This document shows, piece after piece, positions 6,278 through 13,400 of a stretch of DNA of 19,116 bases. Position numbers and translations under genes: made by a program. The DNA is from an archaeon (lineage in GTDB: Archaea; Thermoproteota; Nitrososphaeria; Nitrososphaerales; UBA183): the NCBI GenBank assembly GCA_021786335.1, contig JAJYNM010000022.1:1-19116 (forward strand). Direction: 5' to 3'. Position 1 is the first letter of the stretch; each line of letters opens with the position of its first letter. The notes beneath the pieces are model-generated. The model ran no database searches. It saw only the letters and a program-made list of their open reading frames with translations, and had not been told where the DNA came from.

Positions 6278-7384
6278 TCAGAGCCTTCCGTTCAGGTGGG
6301 CGCAGAGGACTGTCACCATGAAAGGCATGGTCACCCTGTACCCATCGGCCTCTCTTCTTCTCCCTGTAGCGAGCTGCATGTTCACAAGCTGCCAGAGGTT
6401 GTAGAGGACCATGGCCACCATGAAGTACGCCAGCCGTATCGCCGGCGAGGGGGACAGGGTCATCCCGTAGACCTCCTTCACCTTCCTGAAAGAGATCTCG
6501 ATCCCCCATCTCCTCCTGTACTCCCTCGGTATCATCCCGACCAGCCTCCTCGCGCTGCCCTCGACGCTGGTGGCGAATGGGATGAACTTCCCTTCTTCCT
6601 GCTCCAGTAGACGACCATGGTGAAGGTCGCCTCGTCCTTCGAGCTGTCGTGGATGGCGAACGGAAGTCTCCCCTCCCTCCCGAAGGAGTCCACAGCGGCC
6701 TGAACCCTCTCGTTGCAGACGCAGGGCATGACGAACTCCAGTCCGAGCCCCTTCAGCAGGTTGATGCACTCGACTGTGAAGAAGGCCCTGTCGAGGAGGA
6801 CGAGCTTGATCTTCACCCCCCGCCTCTCGGCCTCCTCTGCCAGCTCCCTCACCACGTCCCCCTTCGCGTCCAGCAGGGTCACGGGCCTGGAGTAGACGCA
6901 GAGCCTGACGCCGTTTTGGACGATCGATATCGTGGCGTACTCGTAGAAGCGGTCCGTCCCCCTCTCGTGCTTGCTCCTGGTCACGTAGCGGTTGAACTCC
7001 CCGTAGTAGGGGACCTTGGTGTAGCCTATGGCGCAGACGACGGGCCTGTCGAGCAGACCGAGCCTTGCAGCTACAGAGAGGACGGCGTCGTTGACCTCCC
7101 TCAGCCTCGAGTCCCACCCGGCACGGTCCAGCTTCTTCAGCCTGTAGAGGAAGGCCCCTCCGCAGGGCGCGTCGATGCCGTACCTCAGCCTGAGGTCTGT
7201 CATCGTCGACTCGGCGTACCCTCCGTTGACGGAGAGCTGCATCAGGCCTGTGTAGACCGCGTCGGGCTGGTAGTGGGCGTTGATGGCTGAAGGGAGCTGG
7301 ACGTGCTTGTCAAACAGCTCCAACGCAAGGAAGGGAATATGCGCGCAGGCACGCCTGGATATCGCGCATCCTCTTGCCGGGCAT
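6278..7384 (-). pseudogene. Frameshifted IS4/ISH3-family DDE transposase
   Basis: The N-terminal part reads naturally as MPGKRMRDIQACLRAYS from ATG 7384 and continues in another frame (LALELFDKHVQLPSAINAHY) after about 7335. A second shift near 6595-6605 joins ...FTMVVYWSRKKG to KFIPFATSVEGSARRLVG. The C-terminal part carries YRRRWGIEISFRKVK, which fits the IS4 signature Y-(2)-R-(3)-E-(6)-K and includes the catalytic Glu. The second catalytic Asp is probably in VLLDRAFFTVE. The first Asp, expected in an (A/I)-I-D-x-T-x-(I/V)-P-Y-Y-G context, is Gly here (AIGYTKVPYYGE, codon GGC). Two frameshifts and a lost catalytic residue mean the enzyme is almost certainly inactive, unless the shifts are sequencing errors. 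Confidence 0.8.
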
Positions 7385-7468
7385 CCCACCGAACAGGTCG
7401 GTTGATAGCATGGGTGCCCGGTGAGAGGGTACGCCTAACCGCACCCAACTCAAACGGGCTGGATGATC

Positions 7469-7489
7469 GACTCACTTTTCGATTGACTG
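7469..7489 (-). repeat. IS right terminal inverted repeat
   Basis: Exact reverse complement of 6228-6248. Confidence 0.9.
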
Positions 7490-7498
7490 TTGTACCCA

Positions 7499-7510
7499 AA
7501 ATACTAATAA
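7499..7510 (+). promoter_or_regulatory. TATA-like box for the pilin-like gene
   Basis: AATACTAATAA lies about 25-35 nt upstream of TTG 7535 and just outside the IS end. A leaderless transcript starting at the TTG fits. Upstream promoter elements, if any, were replaced by the IS. Confidence 0.4.
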
Positions 7511-7534
7511 CATGGCGGAGCGAATCGATCATGG

Positions 7535-8452
7535 TTGCAAACGGGTCGAAAAGGGATTGAGACTGTTGTTCTTTCCGGGATGATAGTTGCAATAGTGTTA
7601 GTTGCAGGCGTCCTAATGTTTGTCTACTATTCGGCACAGCGGACAGGACCAAGTTCCCCAGGGTCAACAACTTCGACGAGCGTTTCACAAACGACTTCGG
7701 CTGTCACTTCTTCGAACAGTCATTCACAGTCTCAGATGTCAACCGGCCTCTCTACTTTCTCAAATCAGTCTCAGTCTACTACAACAAGTTGTACCTCGAG
7801 CGCCGGTTCAACCGGTTTTGCATCTCCCCTTCCCCCTATGTCTCCCCTTGAATTCGCTTGGCTTCTTGGGAACTACTCGTCACTAACGTTCACCTATTCG
7901 GCAAATTCAACGGCGAATGGACAGACGTACTATTTTAATCAAACACACACCTACCAGGTAATCTATCACTCTTCAACGACCTACAAAACGAACATAACTG
8001 TCAGTACAACGGGAGCAACTGTCACTATGACGGCATGGATAAAGAACGACGGCACCTTGGTGGCTCTCTACACAGATGGAGAGAACTACACAGGAACTAG
8101 TGGTTACGCCCAGAATATGTACAATGGGACTGGTAACATATTGCAATTCTTTGGTCTGATAGCAATTCCAGAGAACTTCATCTCATCGTATGGGGGCTAT
8201 ATGCACGTTGTGTCAACTGGCACGATAGACACAAGTGGTATTCAGTTTTCGGTTTCCAACTATGCAGCTTATTCCACGCCGTTCACTGCACCTGATTGTA
8301 CCACAGTCAATTCGCTAAGCTTTCAGTTCGGGGCTCCCCGGGGGACTTCATATGCACTTGTAACGAATTTCTCGACCTCCTTCTCTACAGGTGGGAATCC
8401 AACTAACAAGGTGATTGTTGACGAACAACTTACAGCAGTAACAACAGGTTGA
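7535..8452 (+). CDS. Pilin-like membrane-anchored surface protein (305 aa)
   Basis: The N-terminus MQTGRKGIETVV followed by a hydrophobic helix (residues 10-32) fits an archaeal class III (type IV pilin) signal: basic R5-K6, Gly7 at the expected processing site, Ile8 and Glu9 after it. A prepilin peptidase would cut after Gly7. Residues 36-90 are a Ser/Thr/Gln-rich stalk with many potential O- and N-glycosylation sites. The rest is a beta-rich, Thr/Tyr/Asn-rich extracellular domain with few charges and single cysteines near 87 and 265. The start is TTG, forced by an upstream stop and supported by the TATA box. It is A/T-richer than the flanking IS. It could instead be a simple type II membrane-anchored protein. 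The ligand and role are unknown; adhesion is an inference. Confidence 0.65.
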   Translation: MQTGRKGIETVVLSGMIVAIVLVAGVLMFVYYSAQRTGPSSPGSTTSTSVSQTTSAVTSSNSHSQSQMSTGLSTFSNQSQSTTTSCTSSAGSTGFASPLPPMSPLEFAWLLGNYSSLTFTYSANSTANGQTYYFNQTHTYQVIYHSSTTYKTNITVSTTGATVTMTAWIKNDGTLVALYTDGENYTGTSGYAQNMYNGTGNILQFFGLIAIPENFISSYGGYMHVVSTGTIDTSGIQFSVSNYAAYSTPFTAPDCTTVNSLSFQFGAPRGTSYALVTNFSTSFSTGGNPTNKVIVDEQLTAVTTG

Positions 8453-8481
8453 GACCACCGCTGTAGGTACATCAAAGTATC

Positions 8482-8766
8482 ATGTTCGCTACTGATAGGT
8501 GGCTGTTCGTAGCTGACCTTCCCGACCATGACGTTCCAGGGCACCAGGTCGTCATTCTGGAGTGCCTAGGGATCCCCCGCAAATCTGTCGAGGAGTAGAA
8601 GAGAGCGGGTTCTTCCCTCTCTGGGATAGATGTCTTATGCACTCACGAGAGTCCTTACCTGCCCGACTACGACAGCCGGATCCGAGACTCTCCTAGAACC
8701 AAAGCAGTCGAGGCAGGTCTGCGAAGCCACCTCAGGGCGGGTTCAGTAGGGTTTCCCGCAGTCTAG
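8482..8766 (+). pseudogene. Metallophosphoesterase-like frame interrupted by one in-frame TAG
   Basis: From ATG 8482 the frame reads 38 codons, MFATDRWLFVADLPDHDVPG to KSVEE, then TAG (8596-8598), and continues in the same frame as SLSGIDVLCTHESPYLPDYD through to TAG 8764-8766. The I-D-V-L-C-T-H-E-S-P string resembles the penultimate His motif of calcineurin-like phosphoesterases (VLVTHxPP). The D-x-H, GDxxD and GHxH motifs are missing. It overlaps the 3' end of the minus-strand gene at 8743. I read it as a decayed fragment. Readthrough of the TAG cannot be excluded but has no support here. Confidence 0.35.
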
Positions 8767-9015
8767 GCACTCCCAATTGGGGCGGTCTGCGTGTACGATA
8801 CAAATTGGTTTCCCTGAGAAGAACTCGGGGGGTTGGCGTTTGAGTTCAGCGATTAGCGTCTGGTGGTAAGGTGACTTTGCGAAAGCGGGGTCGTCGTACC
8901 TGATAGGCAGCCACCTTCGCGAACCGCAACGGGGGCATAGTCTAGGTCCCCTAATCACCGGCCCGCGTTCTGGTTTTTCCGGAGACCACCTGGTCACATC
9001 AGGCTTGTAATTCAA
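8743..9015 (-). CDS. Small zinc-ribbon protein (90 aa)
   Basis: Has CxxC knuckles at C27/C30 (LCPRCGSRRW) and C83/C86 (WECLDCGKPY), about 53 residues apart, so it is probably one zinc ribbon with a long insertion. The layout CPxCGS ... P-x-W-x-C-L-D-C is shared with the 430-798 protein. It starts at TTG 9015, immediately after an in-frame stop, and overlaps the end of the upstream gene by 17 nt. It is therefore the last gene of the minus-strand operon and probably translated by coupling. Function unknown. The high Pro/Arg content of the N-terminal 25 residues suggests a disordered basic tail. Confidence 0.65.
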   Translation of the reverse strand: MNYKPDVTRWSPEKPERGPVIRGPRLCPRCGSRRWLPIRYDDPAFAKSPYHQTLIAELKRQPPEFFSGKPICIVHADRPNWECLDCGKPY

Positions 9016-9385
9016 CTACTCTTGGGTCCGGGCTGCGACGACCGAACGCGAATCGCCTCTCCGAAAATCCGGGCCACATCGCCGTCAACTGACGCCAATG
9101 CGAAGGTGATTGCTCTTGAGTGGCGAGTGTAGTCATCAACGGCGTCCCGATGACTCTCTCAAGCGCTTCTCTCAACCTCTTCACCTGGGAACTCGAAGGC
9201 CCCGCAAGGGCCTCGTTGACGCTCCTCAGCCGCTCGATAGCGAGGGAGGGCTCAAGGTGTGCCTCCAGTTCGCCCCCGTCCATCATGACCCAGATGCACA
9301 TTCTCAGATACAGTAGGCACATTATGGTGGTGAAGTTCAGGGTGCGCAGCCTCCTCAGCCTCCCAAGCTTCCTGAAGTCCGCCAT
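8999..9385 (-). CDS. Hypothetical helical protein (128 aa)
   Basis: Not recognised. Residues 15-35 form a short hydrophobic stretch (FTTIMCLLYLRMCIWVMM), which may be a membrane segment or a buried helix. Residues 50-90 are amphipathic helices (IERLRSVNEALAG, QVKRLREALERVIG). The C-terminus is basic. ATG 9385 is preceded by another ATG-rich stretch (GATGATGAGACGATGG), so the exact start may vary by a few codons. It lies 18 nt after the stop of the 44-aa gene and overlaps the next gene, supporting co-transcription in the five-gene operon. Confidence 0.55.
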   Translation of the reverse strand: MADFRKLGRLRRLRTLNFTTIMCLLYLRMCIWVMMDGGELEAHLEPSLAIERLRSVNEALAGPSSSQVKRLREALERVIGTPLMTTLATQEQSPSHWRQLTAMWPGFSERRFAFGRRSPDPRVVELQA

Positions 9386-9403
9386 CGTCTCATCATCGAA
9401 GTC

Positions 9404-9538
9404 CTAGGCCCTGTCCAGGAGGCTCTCAAAGAGCAACCCATACTCCTCGTCCAGCTCTCTCAGCACCCCCGTAAGGTTGTCTACATCGCGATCGATGTGG
9501 TAAGTGGCCCGCTCGACTTCCCTGTAGAACGACGTCAT
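9404..9538 (-). CDS. Small acidic coiled-coil protein (44 aa)
   Basis: Begins MTSFYREVERATYHIDRDVD at ATG 9538 and is nearly all predicted helix, acidic at the C-terminus (LRELDEEYGLLFESLLDRA). The ATG overlaps the TGA of the preceding gene as ATGA, a classic sign of translational coupling. A longer open frame upstream is the out-of-frame shadow of the preceding gene. Function unknown. Its size and charge would suit a partner or inhibitor of a neighbouring operon product. Confidence 0.55.
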   Translation of the reverse strand: MTSFYREVERATYHIDRDVDNLTGVLRELDEEYGLLFESLLDRA

Positions 9539-9894
9539 TCGCCCTTCCCCTTGGAGTGCCCCCCTATGCCCATCGCCGTCGCGTTGATGCTTGCCTCTTT
9601 CAGTCTGGCAGCAATCTCGCCCAGGGTGGCGTAGGACGCGCACTCCGGGCATGTGCGGCCCGCACAGCGAGAGATGTCCGTGACCCACAGCCCTAGGGGC
9701 GAAGCCTCTCGCTCCTCCTTGGCGTAAGGGTTGTCATACCAGAACTCGACTTTCACGGCGTGGCGGTAGCACAGCAGGGCGCCGCACAGCCAGCAGCCCG
9801 AGGTGGCCTTTGTCGAGGGGCCAGTCTCCTGGCAGAAGTCCCAGTAGGAAACGATGACGCTCTCGGCGACTTCAGGCAAGCTCACCGGCGTCAT
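9535..9894 (-). CDS. Treble-clef/B-box-like zinc protein (119 aa)
   Basis: Shows a clear metal-site pattern: C34-x2-C37-x4-C42-x2-H45 (CWLCGALLCYRHAV) and C77-x4-C82-x2-C85 (CAGRTCPEC), about 30 residues apart. This resembles small cross-brace zinc domains (AN1- or B-box-like) found in archaeal hypothetical proteins. The C-terminal 30 residues (LGEIAARLKEASINATAMG) look helical with a Gly/Lys-rich tail. It starts at ATG 9894, 35 nt after the 62-aa gene, with GAGGG just before the ATG. It overlaps the next gene by ATGA. The specific function is not known. Confidence 0.65.
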   Translation of the reverse strand: MTPVSLPEVAESVIVSYWDFCQETGPSTKATSGCWLCGALLCYRHAVKVEFWYDNPYAKEEREASPLGLWVTDISRCAGRTCPECASYATLGEIAARLKEASINATAMGIGGHSKGKGE

Positions 9895-9929
9895 CCCTCG
9901 GGCGATTAATGGACAGGAGTTGGGGAAAG

Positions 9930-10118
9930 TTATCTGCAGGTGGAGGAGAGTTGAGCGGATATCAAGTTCTTGGGTGGCCCGACGGGCAGTATCAGGTTGT
10001 CAGCTCTCTTGCTCGCCGATTCAGCCGAACTGCCCAGGCCTTCGTCTGGCTCGCTCTCCAAACCAAGGAGCCACTTGGAATAGGCATGGACCCGCTCCAC
10101 GAAGTTGTAGCCAGCCAT
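9930..10118 (-). CDS. Small protein with NFVERVHAYSKWLL motif (62 aa), first gene of operon
   Basis: Starts MAGYNFVERVHAYSKWLLGLE, a short amphipathic helical segment almost identical to the peptide encoded at 15741-15848. The C-terminal two-thirds are polar. ATG 10118 lies 23-30 nt after a TTAAGAAC box that is conserved in the other copy, indicating a leaderless transcript. Codon changes between the two copies are mostly silent (for example TTC/TTT, GTG/GTC, CAT/CAC, TAT/TAC), which supports real coding. Function unknown. It probably leads the five-gene operon running down to 8743. Confidence 0.6.
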   Translation of the reverse strand: MAGYNFVERVHAYSKWLLGLESEPDEGLGSSAESASKRADNLILPVGPPKNLISAQLSSTCR

Positions 10119-10203
10119 GGATGCAGCCGAGGGTTCGTTCGTTCTTAACGGAGGGCCGACTTCCGATTTCTGTTACAGGGAGGGTCCATTGCGAAAGTGA
10201 CGA
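10065..10203 (-). repeat. Duplicated promoter-plus-small-gene module, copy 1
   Basis: Matches 15785-15935 in the same orientation. Shared elements in order on the minus strand: CACTTTCGC(A/C)ATGGACCCTCC, AGAAATC(G/C)GA, the TTAAGAAC box, the start codon, and codons for NFVERVHAYSKWLL. The two copies flank the giant surface-protein gene. Confidence 0.7.
10141..10148 (-). promoter_or_regulatory. TATA-like box (TTAAGAAC) of the five-gene minus operon
   Basis: Minus-strand TTAAGAAC, 23-30 nt upstream of ATG 10118 and exactly mirrored in copy 2. An upstream conserved block (GACCCTCC...AGAAATC) could be a BRE-proximal or regulator site. It also encodes a 14-codon frame in both copies. Confidence 0.5.
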
Positions 10204-10430
10204 CGCTCCAGCTCCCCGACCCCTCCCGCCGGCCCTTTGATAGCGCCTGCGACGACATGTGGAAAACGTCTCCAGATTGGTATTGAGTCGTCAAAATGAC
10301 GGAGGGGGCGAACTCTTCGTGACAGAGACGGTCGGCGAAGTGCCTCAGAGGAAAATTCGGAGTCAGATTCCGAAGGGGTTTCATATCAACATCCGATTCC
10401 GCCGGTTGGGGGATTTGAGGTTGAGAAAGC

Positions 10431-10450
10431 CGTAAAAGCACAAAGTTTAG
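10431..10450 (+). promoter_or_regulatory. Probable promoter of the giant surface-protein gene
   Basis: CGTAAAAGCA (10431-10440) and CAAAGTTTAG (10441-10450) are both A/T-rich. The second lies 31-40 nt before ATG 10481; the first is about 20-26 nt before an in-frame GTG at 10457. Which start is used depends on which box is real. Confidence 0.35.
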
Positions 10451-10480
10451 CCAAATGTGCTAGGAAGCCGCGAAGTGGGT

Positions 10481-13400
10481 ATGAAATCCGCCTTTCGCTC
10501 GTTCAAGACCATCAGCGTTGCTCTTTTGTTGAGTTTCTCTGCCTTCATAGGTGGTTTCGCCCTTACGCCATCCGCATCTGCATCCACATCTGTCGATCAA
10601 CCATTGCAGGCAAATCTCACAGGCAATGGCAGTGATCAATTCGTGCAAGTTACCGGTTCTTGCTTGGGATCTACGGAATATTACGGCGACGGAAGCGTGA
10701 ACGACGTATACATGTCCGCGTCCTGCACTTTCGCGGAAACGCTTCCCTCAGGCTACGTCTGGGTCTCGACCAGTACGACGGTTGTCACAGGGACGTCTTG
10801 TTCGAGTGGCACTTGTTCGACTTTTTCTCAGAAATACGAGCAGGCTGCCACCACCGTCACCCTGCCTGTCTCCGCTTCCCTCTCCGGCAGCGGCGCTGAC
10901 CAATATGTGACAGCATCAGGCTGCGGCATCGGGTCAACAGAGTTCTATGGCAATGGCGGTGTGAACGACCTCTTCCCGGCCCCCTCCTGTACCGTCACTC
11001 TGACTCTCCCCGCGGGTTACACATGGGTTTCTACTGGTACGACCACAGTCACAGATACCAGTTGCTCTCCCGCTGGGAGCACCTGTTCGACGTTCTCCCA
11101 AAGCTATCAGCAGACTGCTACCACGGTTGATCAGCCAGTCCAGGCCTCGCTGAGCGGCAGCGGATCCACCCAGTTGGTCACCGTTACTGGCTGCGGCCTC
11201 GGCTCTACGCAATTCTATGGCGATGGTAGCGTGAATCAGCTCTACGCATCCCCCTCTTGCACTATCACCCTGACACTTCCTTCGCCTTACGTCTGGGCTT
11301 CAACCGGGTCCGCTACGACCACAGTGACGACATGTTCCCCAGCAGGAAACACATGCCCAAGTTTCTCCCAGAGCTATCAGCAGTCGATTACCACCGTAAC
11401 CCAGCCAGTCGAAGCATCCCTTACAGGCAGCGGTTCGTCGCAATACATCACAGCGTCAGGTTGTGGCATAGGCTCTTCACAGTTCTACGGCGACGGTAGT
11501 TCTGGGCTGGCCGACTTTACAATGAGCCCTTCCTGTACCTTTACTCTCACCGTTCCATCAGGCTATGTGTGGGTTTCGACAGGCACAACATCGATCACCG
11601 GAACGACCTGCTCACCTGCCGGCTCCACTTGCACTACATTCTCGGCTACATATGAACAGGCTGCTACCACGGTGACTCAGCCAGTCCAAGCTTCGCTCAG
11701 CGGTAGCGGCGCCACTCAATATGTCACTGCCTCCGGCTGCGGCATTGGATCGACTCAATTCTACGGCGACGGGAGCGTGAACGACATCTATCCCACTCCC
11801 ACATGCACCTTCACCCTCACCCTCCCATCAGGATATGACTGGGTATCTACTGGTACGACGACAATCACTGGCAACAGCTGCTCCCCTGCGGGATCGACGT
11901 GCTCGGCGTTCTCGGCTGATTACGAGCAGGTTATCACAGCTATCACTCAGCCTGTCGAGGCGGCCTTCGATGGTACTAATGGCGGCTCACAGCAGACCGT
12001 CACGATATCCGGGTGCGGTGCGACGCCCTCAACGTTCGCGGGTGATGGCACCTCACACAGCATAACAATGTCCCCGTCCTGTGCGTTCACTCTCGTGCTT
12101 CCGTCAGGCTATCAGTTCATAGGCGGGTCAGGGACAACCACATGTTCGTCTGGAATTTGCTCTACCTATTCCACCAGTTACGAAGCGGTTTCTGCTACGG
12201 TCAATCAACCAGTCACCGCTAGCTTCAACAATGTTAACGGCGGCGTACAGCAGGCCGTCACAATTACTGGTTGCAACCCCTCGCCGTCCTCCTTCTCTGG
12301 CGACGGAACCTCGCATAGCATTACGATGAGCCCGTCTTGCACGTTCACACTTTCTCTTCCTTCTGGCTACCAGTTCGTTGGTGGATCAAGCTCGACCACC
12401 TGTTCATCGGGAACCTGCAACGCCTATTCGACTAGTTATGAAGCTGTGGCCGCCACCGTCACCCAGCCAATCATAGCGACTTTCAACAACGTTAACGGAG
12501 GCTCCGAGCAGACAGTTTCGATATCTGGGTGCAGTCCGAGTCCGTCCTCCTTCCCTGGCGACGGTTCCTCTCACAGCGTATCGATGAGCCCGTCCTGCTC
12601 ATTCACTCTTTCACTCCCGTCCGGATATCAATTCACGGGGGGGTCTGGCTCGACCAGTTGCTCTTCGGGTACCTGTTCGACGTATAGCACAACCTATGAA
12701 GCGACCGTCACGACCGGGTCTCTTTCCATCACCCTCACAGGATTTCCGAGTTCTCAGTCCGCCGAAGTTTCTGTTACTGGACCTGGTGGCTACAGCGCCC
12801 TGCCATCGATCAGCGGTGGAGGGACTGATACTCTGGCCGGTCTGGCTCCTGGGACTTACACCGTCGGGCCAGGACTCACCGCAGGGTATCAGCCCACACA
12901 GGGCACATACATGGAGACGGTCTCAGCGGGGCAGACGACCAGCGTCACCATCCCATATGTACCGGCCACTGTCACCCAACCAATAACTGCCACCTTCAAC
13001 AACGCGAATGGCGGTTCGCAGCAGACAATCTCTATCAGCGGCTGTTCTCCGAGTCCATCCTCGTTCGCCGGCGACGGAACTTCGCACAGCATAACGATGG
13101 CTCCATCCTGCACATTCGAGCTGTCCCTTCCATCGGGTTACCAGTTCACTGGAGTAACCGGAGCGACGTCGTGTTCGTCCGGAACTTGTTCGGCTTTTAC
13201 TACCACCTACGAGGCAACTCCTCCCACCACTGGGTCTCTCTCCATCACACTCACTGGCTTCTCCAGTTCCCAATCCGCCGAAGTCTCGATTAATGGTCCC
13301 AACGGCTATTCAGCCCTACCATCAATCAGCGGCGGGGGGACTGACACCCTGACGAATCTGATGCCAGGGACCTACACGGTCGAACCGGGCCTCACCGCGG

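Larger units (their letters stand above)
6228..7489 (-). mobile_element. IS4/ISH3-type insertion sequence, 1262 bp, transposase broken
   Basis: The ends are perfect 21-bp inverted repeats: 6228-6248 begins CAGTCAATCGAAAAGTG, and 7469-7489 is its exact reverse complement. One transposase reading frame region on the minus strand fills the interior, so this is a complete single-gene IS. No target-site duplication is obvious: the left flank ends ACATGGTCTG and the right flank begins TTGTACCC. This could mean deletion or rearrangement next to one end, or that the true ends are slightly offset. The right end lies only about 10 bp from the TATA-like box of the pilin-like gene. Confidence 0.85.

Noticed and set aside
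6590..6610. Programmed -1 frameshift in the transposase
   Set aside because: The AGGAAGAAGGGAAG stretch does not give a proper X-XXY-YYZ slippery heptamer in the right phase, and a further shift and a lost Asp point to simple decay or sequence error.
6218..7499. Target-site duplication around the IS
   Set aside because: The bases flanking the two inverted repeats (left ...ATGGTCTG, right TTGTACCC...) do not repeat.
8596..8598. Pyrrolysine recoding at TAG
   Set aside because: No downstream insertion structure was seen, and the frame lacks the other family motifs; decay is simpler.
10145..10441. 98-codon minus-strand frame upstream of the five-gene operon
   Set aside because: It runs through the conserved upstream block into the TATA box, has no motif, and its equivalent is not conserved in the second copy of the module beyond the last 14 codons.
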